Source: Bifidobacterium asteroides
GTDB lineage: Bacteria; Actinomycetota; Actinomycetes; Actinomycetales; Bifidobacteriaceae
Direction: 5' to 3'
Length of the DNA: 64,000 nt
Assembly: GCF_009683175.1 (NCBI RefSeq)
Contig: NZ_WKKW01000001.1
Location: forward strand, 744,001 to 808,000
Shown here: one piece after another, positions 1-9,610 of the stretch
Layout of the letters: the number at the start of each line of letters is the position of its first letter
Numbering within the stretch: the stretch's first letter is position 1
The notes under the pieces: generated by a model
What the model saw: only the letters and a program-made list of their open reading frames with translations
Database searches by the model: none
What the model was told of the DNA's origin: nothing
Position numbers and translations under genes: made by a program

Positions 1-2286
1 GACTCCGCCTGGCTCTGGCCCGTCAGGGAAACCCGCCGCAAGGTGGCAAGAACCGTCTCAAATGTCTTGGCTTTGATGGACGAGGATCCGGAATTCACCT
101 ACGCCATGAGCTCCGCCCAGCAATATGCCTGGCTTGAGGAAGGCTACCCGGATCTGTTCGCCAGGGTCAAGGCACGAGTAGCCGAGGGCAGGTTCATTCC
201 CGTGGGAGGCATGTGGGTTGAATCCGACGGTATGCTGCCCAGCGGTGAATCCCTAATCCGACAAATATCCTACGGACAACGGTACTTCCGGGACAGGTTC
301 GGACTTAGCCCCAAGGGAATCTGGCTGCCTGACAGCTTCGGCTACACCGGCGCTTTCCCGCAAATCGCCCGGCGCAGCGGCTACCAGTGGTTCCTTACGC
401 AGAAGATCGCCTGGTCAGACACCACCCGCTTCCCCCATCACTCCTTCCTCTGGCAAGGAATCGATGGGTCGCAGATCCTCACCCATTTCCCGCCCTCCGA
501 CACCTATGGGGCCCAGGTTAGCGCCAAGGAACTGCAGTACTCAGAGCACAATTTCAAGGACAAGGACCTTTCGGACCAGGCCATGATTCTGTACGGCTAC
601 GGCGATGGCGGCGGGGGTCCTACAAGGCAGATGCTGGGCCGGGTCCACAGATTCGCTGATCTGCAAGGGGTGCCGCCGGTGACCATCGGCACTCCGGATG
701 AGTTCTTCGAGTCTCTTGGCCGGAAAATGCCGGCAACCGCCGGAGCGGAGATGCCGGTCTGGAAGGGCGAGCTCTATCTGGAACTCCACCGGGCAACGTT
801 GACCTCTCAACAGGACATGAAGCGGGGATGCCGCCAGGAGGAGTCCCTTCTGCGCATGGCCGAGTATCTATGCGCCATGGCGGCGCTGGACGGAGGGTCA
901 TACGTCTATCCCCGCCAGGACCTCGACCGGATCTGGAAGACCCTCCTGCTCAACCAGTTCCATGACATTCTGCCCGGATCAGCCATCGCTTGGGTGCATC
1001 GCCAGGCCCGGGAGGCCTACAAGCGAGACCTAGCCAAGCTTGAAACCCTGATCCGATCGGCCTGCGACGCTCTGACGGCAAACCATCCCGACCTTCCGAT
1101 CCTGCCTCAGGCGCAATTGCTTCCCTTTGCGCAGGCAGGCGGCTCCTGGACTCCACAGTCCCCAATCCGTCAAGGTCGGGCAGTCAACCTCACCCAGACC
1201 GAAGAAGGCTGCTTGCTAGACAATGGGTTCCTGCGGGTTCGGCTGAATGCCGCCGGGGCAGTCACCTCCTGCGTGGATACAGCCCGAAACCTAGAAATGG
1301 TCGCCGAGGGCGAGACCATGGGCGTCTATGAGCTCTTCATCGATCAACCCTCCATGTGGGATGCCTGGGATATCGAGCGCGATGCGCTCCTGACTGGGAA
1401 GACCGTGACCGACTCCAGGATCGTCCAAGCGAAAGTCAATCAGAACGGTTCGGCCGAAGTCACTGTAGAGGCCGGATACGGAACCAGCAGCTTCCGCACC
1501 ATGATCAGCCTGTCTCCCGGGTCAAGCTCCCTGGACTTCTCAGCTCGGATCGACTGGCGCGAGAAGGAGCGCTTCCTGAAGGTCCGCATGCCAGTCTCAA
1601 TCATCGCAGACCAGGGCCAGTTCGAATGCCAGTATGGGTATGTGAATCGGCCTGTGACCAAGAACACGCCTGGAGACGAGGCCAAGTTCGAAAGCTGCAC
1701 ACATCGATTCGTCCGAATCGCGGATTCGCGCCAAGCCGTGTCGGTGGTCAACGCCAGCACCTACGGAGCCGATGCCTACCCGCTTCGGAATGATTCGAAC
1801 GAACCATCCGGCACCATGGTCAGGCTGTCTCTTCTGGAATCGCCGATTTTCCCCGACCCGGACACGGATACAGGCATTCACGACTTCCACTGGACCGTCT
1901 CGGCCGGCAACAACCTGGCCGACACCCTGGACGAGGCCAATCGGGTCAACGCGCCGATCCTGAACGACGTGCCCGGAATCGAGCCGCCGGTGACCCTGGA
2001 CACCCTGGAAGGAACCGTGGTCATCGATTGGATCAAACTGGCTGACGACGGGAGCGGAGACCTGATCCTACGCCTCTACGAGGCGGCTGGATCCACCGCC
2101 AAGGTCCGTTTGAAACCCTCCTCGACCTTCGCCGGGGCCGTCGTGCGCGAAACGGACACTCTTGAGGGTGATAACCTGCCCGCTGACGAACATAAAGCCC
2201 TGACCTGCCCTAACGGTTCAGCAATCAGTTCAGCCGAACTCGTCTTCTCCCCCTTCCAGCTCGCCACCCTGCGAGTGACCCGCTGA
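1..2286 (+). CDS. GH38 alpha-mannosidase, 5'-truncated by the window edge
   Basis: The product hydrolyses alpha-mannosidic bonds, probably in the cytoplasm on imported mannosides. The frame is open from base 1 and begins DSAWLWPVRETRRK. This is the GH38 block whose Asp belongs to the zinc-binding HxD pair; its His would lie two codons outside the window. WLPDSFGY at codons 108-115 carries the expected nucleophile Asp (codon 111), and FHDILPGSA near codon 320 is another family signature. The last 350 or so codons fit the C-terminal beta-sandwich region. There are 761 codons here, while cytosolic bacterial members run to about 1000 residues, so roughly a quarter is missing to the left. A GTG at 43 is internal and is not the true start. 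A sugar-binding protein gene follows 48 bases downstream on the same strand, with a GH5-like and a GH125 gene beyond, which supports a mannoside-utilisation role. There is no signal peptide to judge, as the N-terminus is absent. Confidence 0.93.
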   Translation, partial: DSAWLWPVRETRRKVARTVSNVLALMDEDPEFTYAMSSAQQYAWLEEGYPDLFARVKARVAEGRFIPVGGMWVESDGMLPSGESLIRQISYGQRYFRDRFGLSPKGIWLPDSFGYTGAFPQIARRSGYQWFLTQKIAWSDTTRFPHHSFLWQGIDGSQILTHFPPSDTYGAQVSAKELQYSEHNFKDKDLSDQAMILYGYGDGGGGPTRQMLGRVHRFADLQGVPPVTIGTPDEFFESLGRKMPATAGAEMPVWKGELYLELHRATLTSQQDMKRGCRQEESLLRMAEYLCAMAALDGGSYVYPRQDLDRIWKTLLLNQFHDILPGSAIAWVHRQAREAYKRDLAKLETLIRSACDALTANHPDLPILPQAQLLPFAQAGGSWTPQSPIRQGRAVNLTQTEEGCLLDNGFLRVRLNAAGAVTSCVDTARNLEMVAEGETMGVYELFIDQPSMWDAWDIERDALLTGKTVTDSRIVQAKVNQNGSAEVTVEAGYGTSSFRTMISLSPGSSSLDFSARIDWREKERFLKVRMPVSIIADQGQFECQYGYVNRPVTKNTPGDEAKFESCTHRFVRIADSRQAVSVVNASTYGADAYPLRNDSNEPSGTMVRLSLLESPIFPDPDTDTGIHDFHWTVSAGNNLADTLDEANRVNAPILNDVPGIEPPVTLDTLEGTVVIDWIKLADDGSGDLILRLYEAAGSTAKVRLKPSSTFAGAVVRETDTLEGDNLPADEHKALTCPNGSAISSAELVFSPFQLATLRVTR

Positions 2287-2334
2287 CCAAGTACCTCACC
2301 TCATATACCGATAGTTAGGAAAGGAAACGCAATC

Positions 2335-3612
2335 ATGAATACGACCAGAATCACGAAACTCATAGCAGCCTGCGGGGCTCTTGCCATGATGACAGGACTG
2401 GCATCCTGCGGATCGTCAGACAAGAGCGCCGACAAGGAAAACAGCACGATCAGCTTCCAGACCAAAAACCTTGAAAGCGTCTACAAGGACTACTTCAACG
2501 GGCTCATTGCCAAGTTCGAAAAGCAAAACCCCGGCATCAAGGTCAAGTGGATCGATCAACCCGGCGACGGATACGCCAACAAACTCTCGACCGATGCCGC
2601 TGCTAACCAGCTGCCTGACGTAATGGACATGATGCCCAAGGATGCATACATCCTGGCCAAGTCCGGAGCCATCGACAATGTCTCCAAAGCCAATCCGGAC
2701 ATCGAAAAGGAGTACACCAAGGGGACTTGGAAGAGCGTGACCTTCAAGGGCTTCGGCGACGACGGAGCCTATGCATACCCCTGGTACCTGACGCTTGGTC
2801 CGACTTTCTACAACAAGAAGATCCTGACCGAATGCGGCATGGACACAGCCAAGCTGCCGGACTCCTGGGAATCCTACTTCGAGGCCTCCCATCAGATGGC
2901 CGCGACCTGCAAGGGCAAGTACCAGTGGTCCGCAGCTCTGCCCACCATCGGCACCTTCGGCGAGTACGGCGCTGAAATCATGAACAAGGACCAGACCAAG
3001 TTCACTTTCAACTCGCCCAAGGGCGTGGAGCTGGTTCAGCACTACGTCGATATGTACAAGGACGGCATGATGAGCAAGGAGGCCGTCGCCGCGTCGGGAT
3101 CGCAAACCACTGACTTGTTCAAGCAAGGATCTGTAGCCACCCGCAGCGGTTTCATGTACGACCTGAAGGACTTCAAGCAGAATGCGCCCGAAATCTATAA
3201 GAATCTTGCCGTGGCTCCAGCCATCACACGCGGGCATCAAAGCCTCAATGCGGAGGTTCTGGCTGTGAGTTCACAGTCCAAGCACAAGGACGCCGCCCAC
3301 AAGTTCGCTGCCTTCGTGACCAACAACACCAACCAGGTGGACTTCGCCAAGAGCTCCCAAACCTTCCCCTCCACAGCCAAGGGCGTGGATGACCCCTACT
3401 TCCGGAAGGATGATGGGAGCCTCGAGTCCAAGACCTTGGTCATGCTGGCTGCCAATATCAAGAACGGCGAGGTCATGGATCCTCCACAGTTCATCCAGTC
3501 CGACCTGGATGAACTGGGCGAGCAGCTTCAGCAGGCCGTCATCGGGCAGATCTCTGCCAAGCAGGCCCTGGACACCGCCGTCAAGGACGCCAACGACAGG
3601 CTGGCCCAATGA
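2335..3612 (+). CDS. ABC sugar transporter substrate-binding lipoprotein
   Basis: Extracellular solute-binding protein (family 1 type, 425 aa) that captures an oligosaccharide for the two permeases encoded next. The N-terminus is a classic lipoprotein signal: Lys/Arg near the start, a hydrophobic stretch (about residues 9-24) and the lipobox LASC, followed by GSSDKS. The mature protein would therefore be lipid-anchored on the outer face of the membrane. A strong ribosome binding site (AGGAAAGG, 2318-2325) precedes the ATG. The stop overlaps the start of the first permease by four bases. The substrate is inferred from the flanking GH38, GH5-like and GH125 genes to be a mannose-containing oligosaccharide such as an N-glycan fragment; the sequence itself does not prove this. 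No ATPase is encoded here, so a shared MsiK-type ATPase is probably used. Confidence 0.92.
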   Translation: MNTTRITKLIAACGALAMMTGLASCGSSDKSADKENSTISFQTKNLESVYKDYFNGLIAKFEKQNPGIKVKWIDQPGDGYANKLSTDAAANQLPDVMDMMPKDAYILAKSGAIDNVSKANPDIEKEYTKGTWKSVTFKGFGDDGAYAYPWYLTLGPTFYNKKILTECGMDTAKLPDSWESYFEASHQMAATCKGKYQWSAALPTIGTFGEYGAEIMNKDQTKFTFNSPKGVELVQHYVDMYKDGMMSKEAVAASGSQTTDLFKQGSVATRSGFMYDLKDFKQNAPEIYKNLAVAPAITRGHQSLNAEVLAVSSQSKHKDAAHKFAAFVTNNTNQVDFAKSSQTFPSTAKGVDDPYFRKDDGSLESKTLVMLAANIKNGEVMDPPQFIQSDLDELGEQLQQAVIGQISAKQALDTAVKDANDRLAQ

Positions 3613-4580
3613 GCCTGGCCGCCAACCAGAAAGCGGGGGCCCGTGTGACCCCCGCCCATGATGCTGATCAGCATCAGCCACAGAAGGGTAAGGGCTCAAG
3701 GTCCATTTCGACCATGAAGCCTTGGTCCCCCTGGCTCTTCCTGATCATTCCCATCATCTTTACCCTGGTTTTTACGATTTATCCGTTCCTGAACACGATC
3801 CGGCTCTCTTTCACGAATTCGACGCTCCTGCGTACAGGGAAATTCGTGGGACTTAGCCAGTACTCGGCCGTTCTGGCCGACACCAAGGTTCACACAGCCC
3901 TGCTGAACTCAACGATCTACGCCCTATGCATGGCTCCCTGCATGGTAATACTGCCTCTTATCCTGGCTGTACTGGTCAATAAGAAGACTAAGATCATGAG
4001 CTTCTTCAGGACGGCCTTCTACGTGCCCGCAGTAGCCGGATCGGTCATATCAGGACTGATCTGGACCAATATGATGAGCGCCAAGGGCCTGGTCAACGCA
4101 ATCTTCATGGGCCTGAAGTGGATCAAAGAACCCATTCCCTTCCTCCAGGATCGTTGGTTGCTCCTCTTCAGCGCCATGCTGGTCACCATTTGGGGAGGCC
4201 TGGGATACTACATGGTCATCTATCTGGCAGCTCTGGCCAACATAGACGACAGCCTTTACGAAGCTGCCTCCATCGATGGAGCCGGTCCGGTTCGCCAGTT
4301 CATTTCGGTGACCATGCCCGGCTGCAGGATGACCATGGTGCTCATCCTGCTCCTTTCATCCATCGCAGCCTTCCGAGTCTTCAATGAGGTCTACATGCTT
4401 ACCGGCGGCACCGGAGGAATGGGCGGGAAGGACGTCACCATGTCCATGCTGATCATGCGCGAGGGCACGGGTCTGACCGCCAGAACCGGCTATGCCAGCG
4501 CCCTGAGCATCATCATGTTCTTCATCCTGGGCATCATCACCTCAATCGAGTTCTATGTGCAGAGGAAGGCGGACAACTGA
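3609..4580 (+). CDS. ABC sugar transporter permease, MalF/UgpA type
   Basis: Inner-membrane permease of a carbohydrate ABC importer (323 aa). After a hydrophilic N-terminal tail of about 35 residues there are six predicted hydrophobic segments, the first around PWLFLIIPIIFTLVF. The EAA loop that contacts the ATPase is visible at about residues 217-236 (YEAASIDGAGPVRQF). The start overlaps the stop of the binding-protein gene (ATGA) and the stop overlaps the next permease (TGATG), so the three genes are translationally coupled. The paired permease and binding protein define a CUT1-type importer. Substrate specificity is inferred from the neighbouring mannosidases. Confidence 0.93.
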   Translation: MSLAANQKAGARVTPAHDADQHQPQKGKGSRSISTMKPWSPWLFLIIPIIFTLVFTIYPFLNTIRLSFTNSTLLRTGKFVGLSQYSAVLADTKVHTALLNSTIYALCMAPCMVILPLILAVLVNKKTKIMSFFRTAFYVPAVAGSVISGLIWTNMMSAKGLVNAIFMGLKWIKEPIPFLQDRWLLLFSAMLVTIWGGLGYYMVIYLAALANIDDSLYEAASIDGAGPVRQFISVTMPGCRMTMVLILLLSSIAAFRVFNEVYMLTGGTGGMGGKDVTMSMLIMREGTGLTARTGYASALSIIMFFILGIITSIEFYVQRKADN

Positions 4581-5413
4581 TGCGCGCGAACAGAATCACC
4601 CCGGGGACCGTCATCCGGTACTTGGCATGCACCGTCTTGTTCATCCTTCTGGTGGGTCCCATCATCTGGCAGGTCTCATTGGCCTTCAAAGGACGCGGAG
4701 ACAACATCTACGCCATCCCGCCCTATTTCATCCCCAAGGACTTCACCTGGGACAACTTCATCAGGGTCTTTCATCAGATCCCGATTCTGCATTATGCCCT
4801 CAACTCGCTGATCGTCACCATCATCAACGTCGTAGGCAATCTGGTGACGGCCACACTTGCGGGATATGCCCTGGGCAGGCTCAAGTTCCCCGGCAAGAAG
4901 CTGGTGGCCGGATTCATCTTCGGATGCATGCTGATCCCCGGCGAAACCGTTCTGGTCTCGCAGTTCCTGACCATTCGGGGACTACACCTGAACAACTCCC
5001 TGCTGGGAGTCGTCCTGCCCGGACTGTGCGGAGCCATGAACATCCTGCTAATGATGACGGCATTTGCTTCGATCCCTCACGAACTGGAAGAGGCGGCCGA
5101 GGTGGACGGCGCCAATGTCTGGCAGAGGTTCATCCACATCTGCCTGCCCCAAGTCAGAGGCACGGCGATGGTAGTCGCCATCTTCTCCTTCGTGGGAGCA
5201 TGGAACGACTTCATGTGGCCTTTGGTGGTCATCGGAGACGAGTCCAAGTACACCCTGACCATCGGACTGAACAAGCTCAAGGGCGCCTTCGTCACCGATC
5301 CGCGGTTGATTGCAGCCGGAGCCGTCATTGCCCTAATCCCAATCATCATCTTCTTCGTGGCCTTCCAACGCTACTTCTTCGACGGCGTGGAGACCGGCGG
5401 AGTCAAGGAGTAA
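4580..5413 (+). CDS. ABC sugar transporter permease, MalG/UgpE type
   Basis: Second membrane subunit of the importer (277 aa, the usual length). It has six hydrophobic segments and an EAA loop at about residues 170-190 (EEAAEVDGANVWQRF), diagnostic of binding-protein-dependent permeases. It starts inside the stop codon of the preceding permease (TGATG), so its translation should be coupled to it. A GH5-family hydrolase gene begins six bases after its stop, which places uptake and degradation in one transcript. Confidence 0.93.
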   Translation: MRANRITPGTVIRYLACTVLFILLVGPIIWQVSLAFKGRGDNIYAIPPYFIPKDFTWDNFIRVFHQIPILHYALNSLIVTIINVVGNLVTATLAGYALGRLKFPGKKLVAGFIFGCMLIPGETVLVSQFLTIRGLHLNNSLLGVVLPGLCGAMNILLMMTAFASIPHELEEAAEVDGANVWQRFIHICLPQVRGTAMVVAIFSFVGAWNDFMWPLVVIGDESKYTLTIGLNKLKGAFVTDPRLIAAGAVIALIPIIIFFVAFQRYFFDGVETGGVKE

Positions 5414-5419
5414 GCAGGG

Positions 5420-6679
5420 ATGAGATTCGGCGTCAACTACACACCCTCACACGGATGGTTCCATACCTGGCTGAACCCTGACTGGCAGGCAATCGGCCGG
5501 GACCTGGACCAGATTGCCTCTCTGGGGGCAGACCACATCAGGGTCTTCCCCCTCTGGCCAATCCTTCAACCCAACCGAACCATGATCAATCGTCAAGGGT
5601 TGGACGACCTGCATCAAATGGTCGACATGGCCGGGCAACGTGGTCTTGACTCCTTCGTGGACGTGATCCAGGGGCACCTGTCAAGCTTCGACTTCCTGCC
5701 TTCTTGGGTAACCACATGGCATGCCAGGAACATATTCACTGACGAACCGACCGTCCAGGCCGAGGCCGACCTGATCTTCCAGGTCTATAGGAGCCTTGAA
5801 GACCTGGACGGGTTCCGGGGGCTGACAGTGGGCAACGAGTGCAACCAGTTTCTTGGAACAGCGCACCCACTGGGCATGACGGCGACCAGCGAGCAGGTCG
5901 AAGCCTGGATTGACGCCTTGATCAGCCCTTTGGCTGCCCGTGCTGAGCAGGACCATCGCATTCTGGTCCATAGCGAAGACGATGCGGTCTGGTACCTGCC
6001 CGGCCACGCCTTCACCCCGGTTCAGCAGGGGCATATCGGCAGCCTGTCTACGGTCCATGCCTGGGTATTCAACGGCGTCGCCAGCAAATACGGGCCCGTC
6101 AGCCCGGAGTGTCTGAACCACGGCCGCTACCTGATTGAACTGGCCAAAGCCTACGAGGATCAAGCCCATCGGCAAGTTTGGGCCCAGGAGATCGGTGCCC
6201 CGCTCAACGTCATGACCGCCGCCCAAGCACCAACCTTCATGCAGGAATCCGTCAGAAGGATGGCGCAGGCCGAGGATCTGTTCGGCATCACCTGGTGGTG
6301 TTCCCATGACGTGAACCGTAGCCTGGCCGACTTCCCGGATCTGGAGTATGACCTGGGGCTGATTGATCAGGAAGGACAGGTCAAGGAGATCGGACGACTC
6401 TTCGCCAGTCTGGCCGAGGAGATCCACAACCTCCCGAATGACCGGCAGGACGGTGGCAACGCAAATCGGGATCGCGTCGCCATCGTCCTCCCCTCGGACC
6501 CAGAGGGAATGTCGCAAATCCGAAGTGCTTGCGCACCTGGCGGGCGTATTTTCGAAGCCTGGATGAATGACGCAGACTCAGGCGAATCCCCCCTATTCAC
6601 TAACCAGGATCGCGCGAACGATGCTGCCTACCTGGCAGAACGCGGGATTGCCAGGCTGGTCACAGCTGAATCGCTCTAG
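5420..6679 (+). CDS. GH5-family glycoside hydrolase, probable beta-mannosidase (GH5_18-like)
   Basis: A (beta/alpha)8 retaining glycosidase of 419 aa with no signal peptide, so probably cytoplasmic. The sequence starts MRFGVNYTPS, and GADHIRVFP marks an early strand of the barrel. The acid/base Glu lies in VGNECNQF (E140) and the nucleophile Glu in WAQEIGAPLN (E257), the NE and E arrangement expected for clan GH-A. It is the last gene of the mannosidase/ABC operon, preceded by the site AAGGAGTAAGCAGGG. Established knowledge: Bifidobacterium longum has a GH5_18 beta-mannosidase that cleaves Man-beta-1,4-GlcNAc from N-glycan cores alongside GH38 and GH125 enzymes. The matching gene set here makes the same role likely, but the subfamily assignment is inference. 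It ends 18 bases from the convergent GH125 gene. Confidence 0.8.
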   Translation: MRFGVNYTPSHGWFHTWLNPDWQAIGRDLDQIASLGADHIRVFPLWPILQPNRTMINRQGLDDLHQMVDMAGQRGLDSFVDVIQGHLSSFDFLPSWVTTWHARNIFTDEPTVQAEADLIFQVYRSLEDLDGFRGLTVGNECNQFLGTAHPLGMTATSEQVEAWIDALISPLAARAEQDHRILVHSEDDAVWYLPGHAFTPVQQGHIGSLSTVHAWVFNGVASKYGPVSPECLNHGRYLIELAKAYEDQAHRQVWAQEIGAPLNVMTAAQAPTFMQESVRRMAQAEDLFGITWWCSHDVNRSLADFPDLEYDLGLIDQEGQVKEIGRLFASLAEEIHNLPNDRQDGGNANRDRVAIVLPSDPEGMSQIRSACAPGGRIFEAWMNDADSGESPLFTNQDRANDAAYLAERGIARLVTAESL

Positions 6680-6697
6680 CAGCGGTCTGAGCCGAAG

Positions 6698-7993
6698 CTA
6701 CTGTTCGACCCGAATGCCGAAATAGTCCATGGCAAGTTCGCAGAACATCATATTGGCCCAGCTGAACCAAGGGCGGGTGTACTTGCTCGGATCGTTGACG
6801 TCGAATCCCTCATGCATCAGATGAGTGCCGGCATCGGTTTGAACCAGGATGTCTAATATTCTGCCCTGTTCGTCATGGTCCTTGGTTGTCAGTCCCTCCA
6901 TGGCCAGCGCTATAGGCCAGACATAGTCGGCTGGAGTGTGGGAGGATCCGATTCCCTTGGCCCAGGATCCTTCGTAGTAGTATGGATTCTCCGGGCTGAG
7001 CAAGGTACGACGCGTCTCCAGATAAATCGGATCGTCAAAGGTACAGAACCCTATATAAGGAGCCGAAATCAGGTTGGGAACATTGGCGTCGTCCATGACA
7101 CTGACCCCGCCCAGTCCATCCACCTCATAGGCATAGATGGCTTTCCCTGCCGCATTCCTGGTGATCCCATGCTGTTCTATGCCCAGGCGGATGGCGCGGC
7201 CGAGCCTGTCTGCACGGTCTGCCAACCCTGCATCATCCAAGGGGCCAGTAAAGATTCGCTTCAGGAGGTCCATGGCCACTGAAGCGAACATGTTGGAGGG
7301 AACAAGATAGTTGTAGGTGCAGGCATCATCGCTGGGGCGAAAACCCGACCAGGTCATCCCTGTCGGAGCCACCGGATGGCCACGACCCTCTTCGGACGAA
7401 GTATCCTGGGCAAGATCGGTCTTCCTGATGAAGAAATAAGGCGAGCGGGCATGATCCTGTTCCAGCTCGAAGACATCCAGAATTCGGCGGACCCCCTTGA
7501 TGAAGTTGGCGTCAAATTGGTCCGTCCGTCCCGTGTTGCGATAGAGCAGCCAGGCCAACTGAACCGGATAGCAGAGGGAATCCACCTCATACTTGCGCTC
7601 CCAAAGCCAGGGGCTGGCAAAGTCCGACCGGTCATCGGGATCCCAGGCAGCCCCTGAAGGGGTCTCATTGAAGGCGTTGGCATATGGATCTATGCAGATG
7701 TAGGCGAATTGCCTTCTGACCAGGCCCGATATCATGGCAGCCATATCGTCATCGTCGCGTGCGATGACCAGATAGGGACGTACCTGCGCCGTGGAATCTC
7801 GCAGCCACATGGCCGGTATGTCTCCAGTGAGCAGGAAAGTAGTGCCGTCATCCTCCCTCCTGACCGTGGTTGAAAGCGTGTTGGCGAAAGCCTCCTGGAA
7901 AACCCTGGCCCAAGCCGGATGCCGGTCCCCGCATAAATCGGTCACCCGCTCGATGAATGACGATACTGAAACGGGAATATTCTGATCGGTCAT
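6698..7993 (-). CDS. GH125 exo-alpha-1,6-mannosidase
   Basis: Metal-independent inverting alpha-mannosidase of GH125 (431 aa from the chosen start), expected to trim alpha-1,6-linked mannose from the non-reducing end. Family blocks visible include IPAMWLRDSTAQVRPYL near the N-terminus, TGMTWSGFRPSDDAC and YNYLVPSNMF in the middle, and YYEGSWAKGIGSSHTP towards the C-terminus. The reading frame is open 17 codons further upstream, but the start MTDQNIPVS at 7993 agrees better with the family N-terminus. No signal peptide is present, so it is probably cytoplasmic. It faces the GH5-like gene tail to tail and complements the GH38 enzyme, since the two act on different mannose linkages of the same glycans. 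Confidence 0.9.
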   Translation of the reverse strand: MTDQNIPVSVSSFIERVTDLCGDRHPAWARVFQEAFANTLSTTVRREDDGTTFLLTGDIPAMWLRDSTAQVRPYLVIARDDDDMAAMISGLVRRQFAYICIDPYANAFNETPSGAAWDPDDRSDFASPWLWERKYEVDSLCYPVQLAWLLYRNTGRTDQFDANFIKGVRRILDVFELEQDHARSPYFFIRKTDLAQDTSSEEGRGHPVAPTGMTWSGFRPSDDACTYNYLVPSNMFASVAMDLLKRIFTGPLDDAGLADRADRLGRAIRLGIEQHGITRNAAGKAIYAYEVDGLGGVSVMDDANVPNLISAPYIGFCTFDDPIYLETRRTLLSPENPYYYEGSWAKGIGSSHTPADYVWPIALAMEGLTTKDHDEQGRILDILVQTDAGTHLMHEGFDVNDPSKYTRPWFSWANMMFCELAMDYFGIRVEQ

Positions 7994-8084
7994 AGTTGCG
8001 CCCTTGCCTCTTGCGTGGCAGTGGATGCCGCCGATGCCAACCACGCATCAGGACAACCCCTAGCCAAAAGCCAAACATGGAAAA

Positions 8085-8166
8085 CTCCCACGCACCCGCC
8101 AGAGGCCACTTACCCTTGCTGCATTCCTGCCCTGGGGGGATTGGGTGACATAACGCCACGTGAGAG
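8085..8166 (-). ncRNA. ffs: Signal recognition particle RNA (small, 4.5S type)
   Basis: Reading the minus strand, the block CCCCCCAGGGCAGGAATGC followed by AGCAAGGGTAAG is the conserved apical domain of actinobacterial SRP RNA: a GGAA tetraloop closed by GCA/TGC and flanked by the CAGG and AGCA sides of the symmetric loop that binds Ffh. The ends pair as CTCTCACG with CGTGGGAG (one G-U pair), giving an 82-nt molecule followed by a GTTTT run that fits a terminator. This RNA works with Ffh and with FtsY, which is encoded at 50495-51712. The exact 5' end is inferred from base pairing. Confidence 0.9.
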
Positions 8167-8387
8167 CAAGTCACTATGATAGCAGACGGGCTCCATTTGT
8201 CCACCGGAAAGCGCCGATCCACCCATGCCAGGTGCGTATTCGGTCGATATTGCCGCCCACAGCTTCCCTGACCCGACCTGTCCGCTAGCATGTAGGCAAC
8301 AGGATCGCCGTACTCCAGCGGTTGATCACGGATCATGCCGGAACCTGGCAATAGATAATAGTCAGCCCGGCATCACAGCGACGAGGG

Positions 8388-9584
8388 ATGGATGGCTTAA
8401 GACGAATGGCTGACATGGATGCTGATTTGGTGATTGTGGGCGCTGGCCTGTTCGGTCTGACCGTGGCCCAGCAGGCGGTCGAGCACAGCGGGGCCCGGGT
8501 ACGGATCATCGACGTGCGCGACCACATCGGCGGCAATGCATACTCCTACATGGATGAGGAGACGGGAGCCGAAATCCACAAGTATGGGGCCCACCTCTTC
8601 CACACCTCCAACCGCAAGGTCTGGGAGTACGTCAATCGCTTCACCGAATTCACCGACTACACCCATCGGGTCTACACCACCCACAAGGGCGAGGTCTACC
8701 CCCTGCCCATCAACCTGGGCACCATCAATCAGTTCTTCCACGCCCACTACACCCCCCAGCAGGCCCGGGAACTGATCCGGGAGCAAGCCGGCGAGCTGGC
8801 CGGGACCGACCCGGGCAACCTGAACGACCAAGGCATCTCTCTGATCGGTCGCCCCCTATACGAGGCCTTCATCAAGAATTACACGGCCAAGCAATGGCAG
8901 ACCGACCCCTCCCAGCTGCCCGCCTCCATCATCAAGCGGCTCCCGGTGCGGTTCAACTACGACAACCACTACTTCAAAGACACATGGGAGGGCCTGCCCA
9001 AGGACGGCTACACCGCCTGGTTCGAGCGGATGATCGACGATCCCCGCATCCAGGTGAGCCTGAAGACCGATTTCTTCGACAACTCCCAGCCCTGGAATCG
9101 GGATGCTCTGGTGGGACAGGTCCCCGTGGTCTACACCGGCCCGGTTGACCGCTACTTCGACTACCGTCTGGGCGAGCTCAAATGGCGGACCGTGGACTTC
9201 AAGGAGCGCCGCTACGACGAGGACGACCACTTCGGCTGCCCGGTCATGAATTTCTCGGATCCTGACGTGCCCTACACCCGCGCCATAGAGTTCAAGAACT
9301 TCAACCCCGAACGCTACGACCGGCAGAACCATGAGCGCACCGTGGTCTGGGAGGAATACAGCCGCTTCGCCGGCAAGGGCGATGAGCCCTACTACCCCAT
9401 CAACACCAGCGACGACCGGGCCCTCTACACCCAGTACAAGCAACTGGCAGCCCAGCAGCCAAAGGTGGTCTTCGGCGGCCGCCTGGGCACCTACGCTTAC
9501 TACGACATGCACCAGGTCATCAACTCAGCCCTGGATGCCTGGGACAAGCGGATCGCTCCCCTGGTAGGCCCCGCCAAGGACTGA
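8388..9584 (+). CDS. glf: UDP-galactopyranose mutase
   Basis: FAD enzyme that interconverts UDP-galactopyranose and UDP-galactofuranose, the donor for galactofuranose in cell-surface polysaccharides. The N-terminus carries the dinucleotide-binding motif VGAGLFG and the mutase signature IGGNAYSY. Further conserved blocks are HKYGAHLFHTS, YPLPINLGTINQFF, and near the C-terminus GRLGTYAYYDMHQ. The length of about 390 aa is normal. The start is uncertain: ATGs at 8388, 8406 and 8415 are all in frame, a GAGGG abuts the first, and homologues as I recall them fit the later ones better. It stands alone, with no galactofuranosyltransferase beside it. The 220 bases before it, after the SRP RNA promoter side, show no other gene. 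Confidence 0.93.
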   Translation: MDGLRRMADMDADLVIVGAGLFGLTVAQQAVEHSGARVRIIDVRDHIGGNAYSYMDEETGAEIHKYGAHLFHTSNRKVWEYVNRFTEFTDYTHRVYTTHKGEVYPLPINLGTINQFFHAHYTPQQARELIREQAGELAGTDPGNLNDQGISLIGRPLYEAFIKNYTAKQWQTDPSQLPASIIKRLPVRFNYDNHYFKDTWEGLPKDGYTAWFERMIDDPRIQVSLKTDFFDNSQPWNRDALVGQVPVVYTGPVDRYFDYRLGELKWRTVDFKERRYDEDDHFGCPVMNFSDPDVPYTRAIEFKNFNPERYDRQNHERTVVWEEYSRFAGKGDEPYYPINTSDDRALYTQYKQLAAQQPKVVFGGRLGTYAYYDMHQVINSALDAWDKRIAPLVGPAKD

Positions 9585-9610
9585 AACAGAACCCGATTCC
9601 TGCCGACCCT

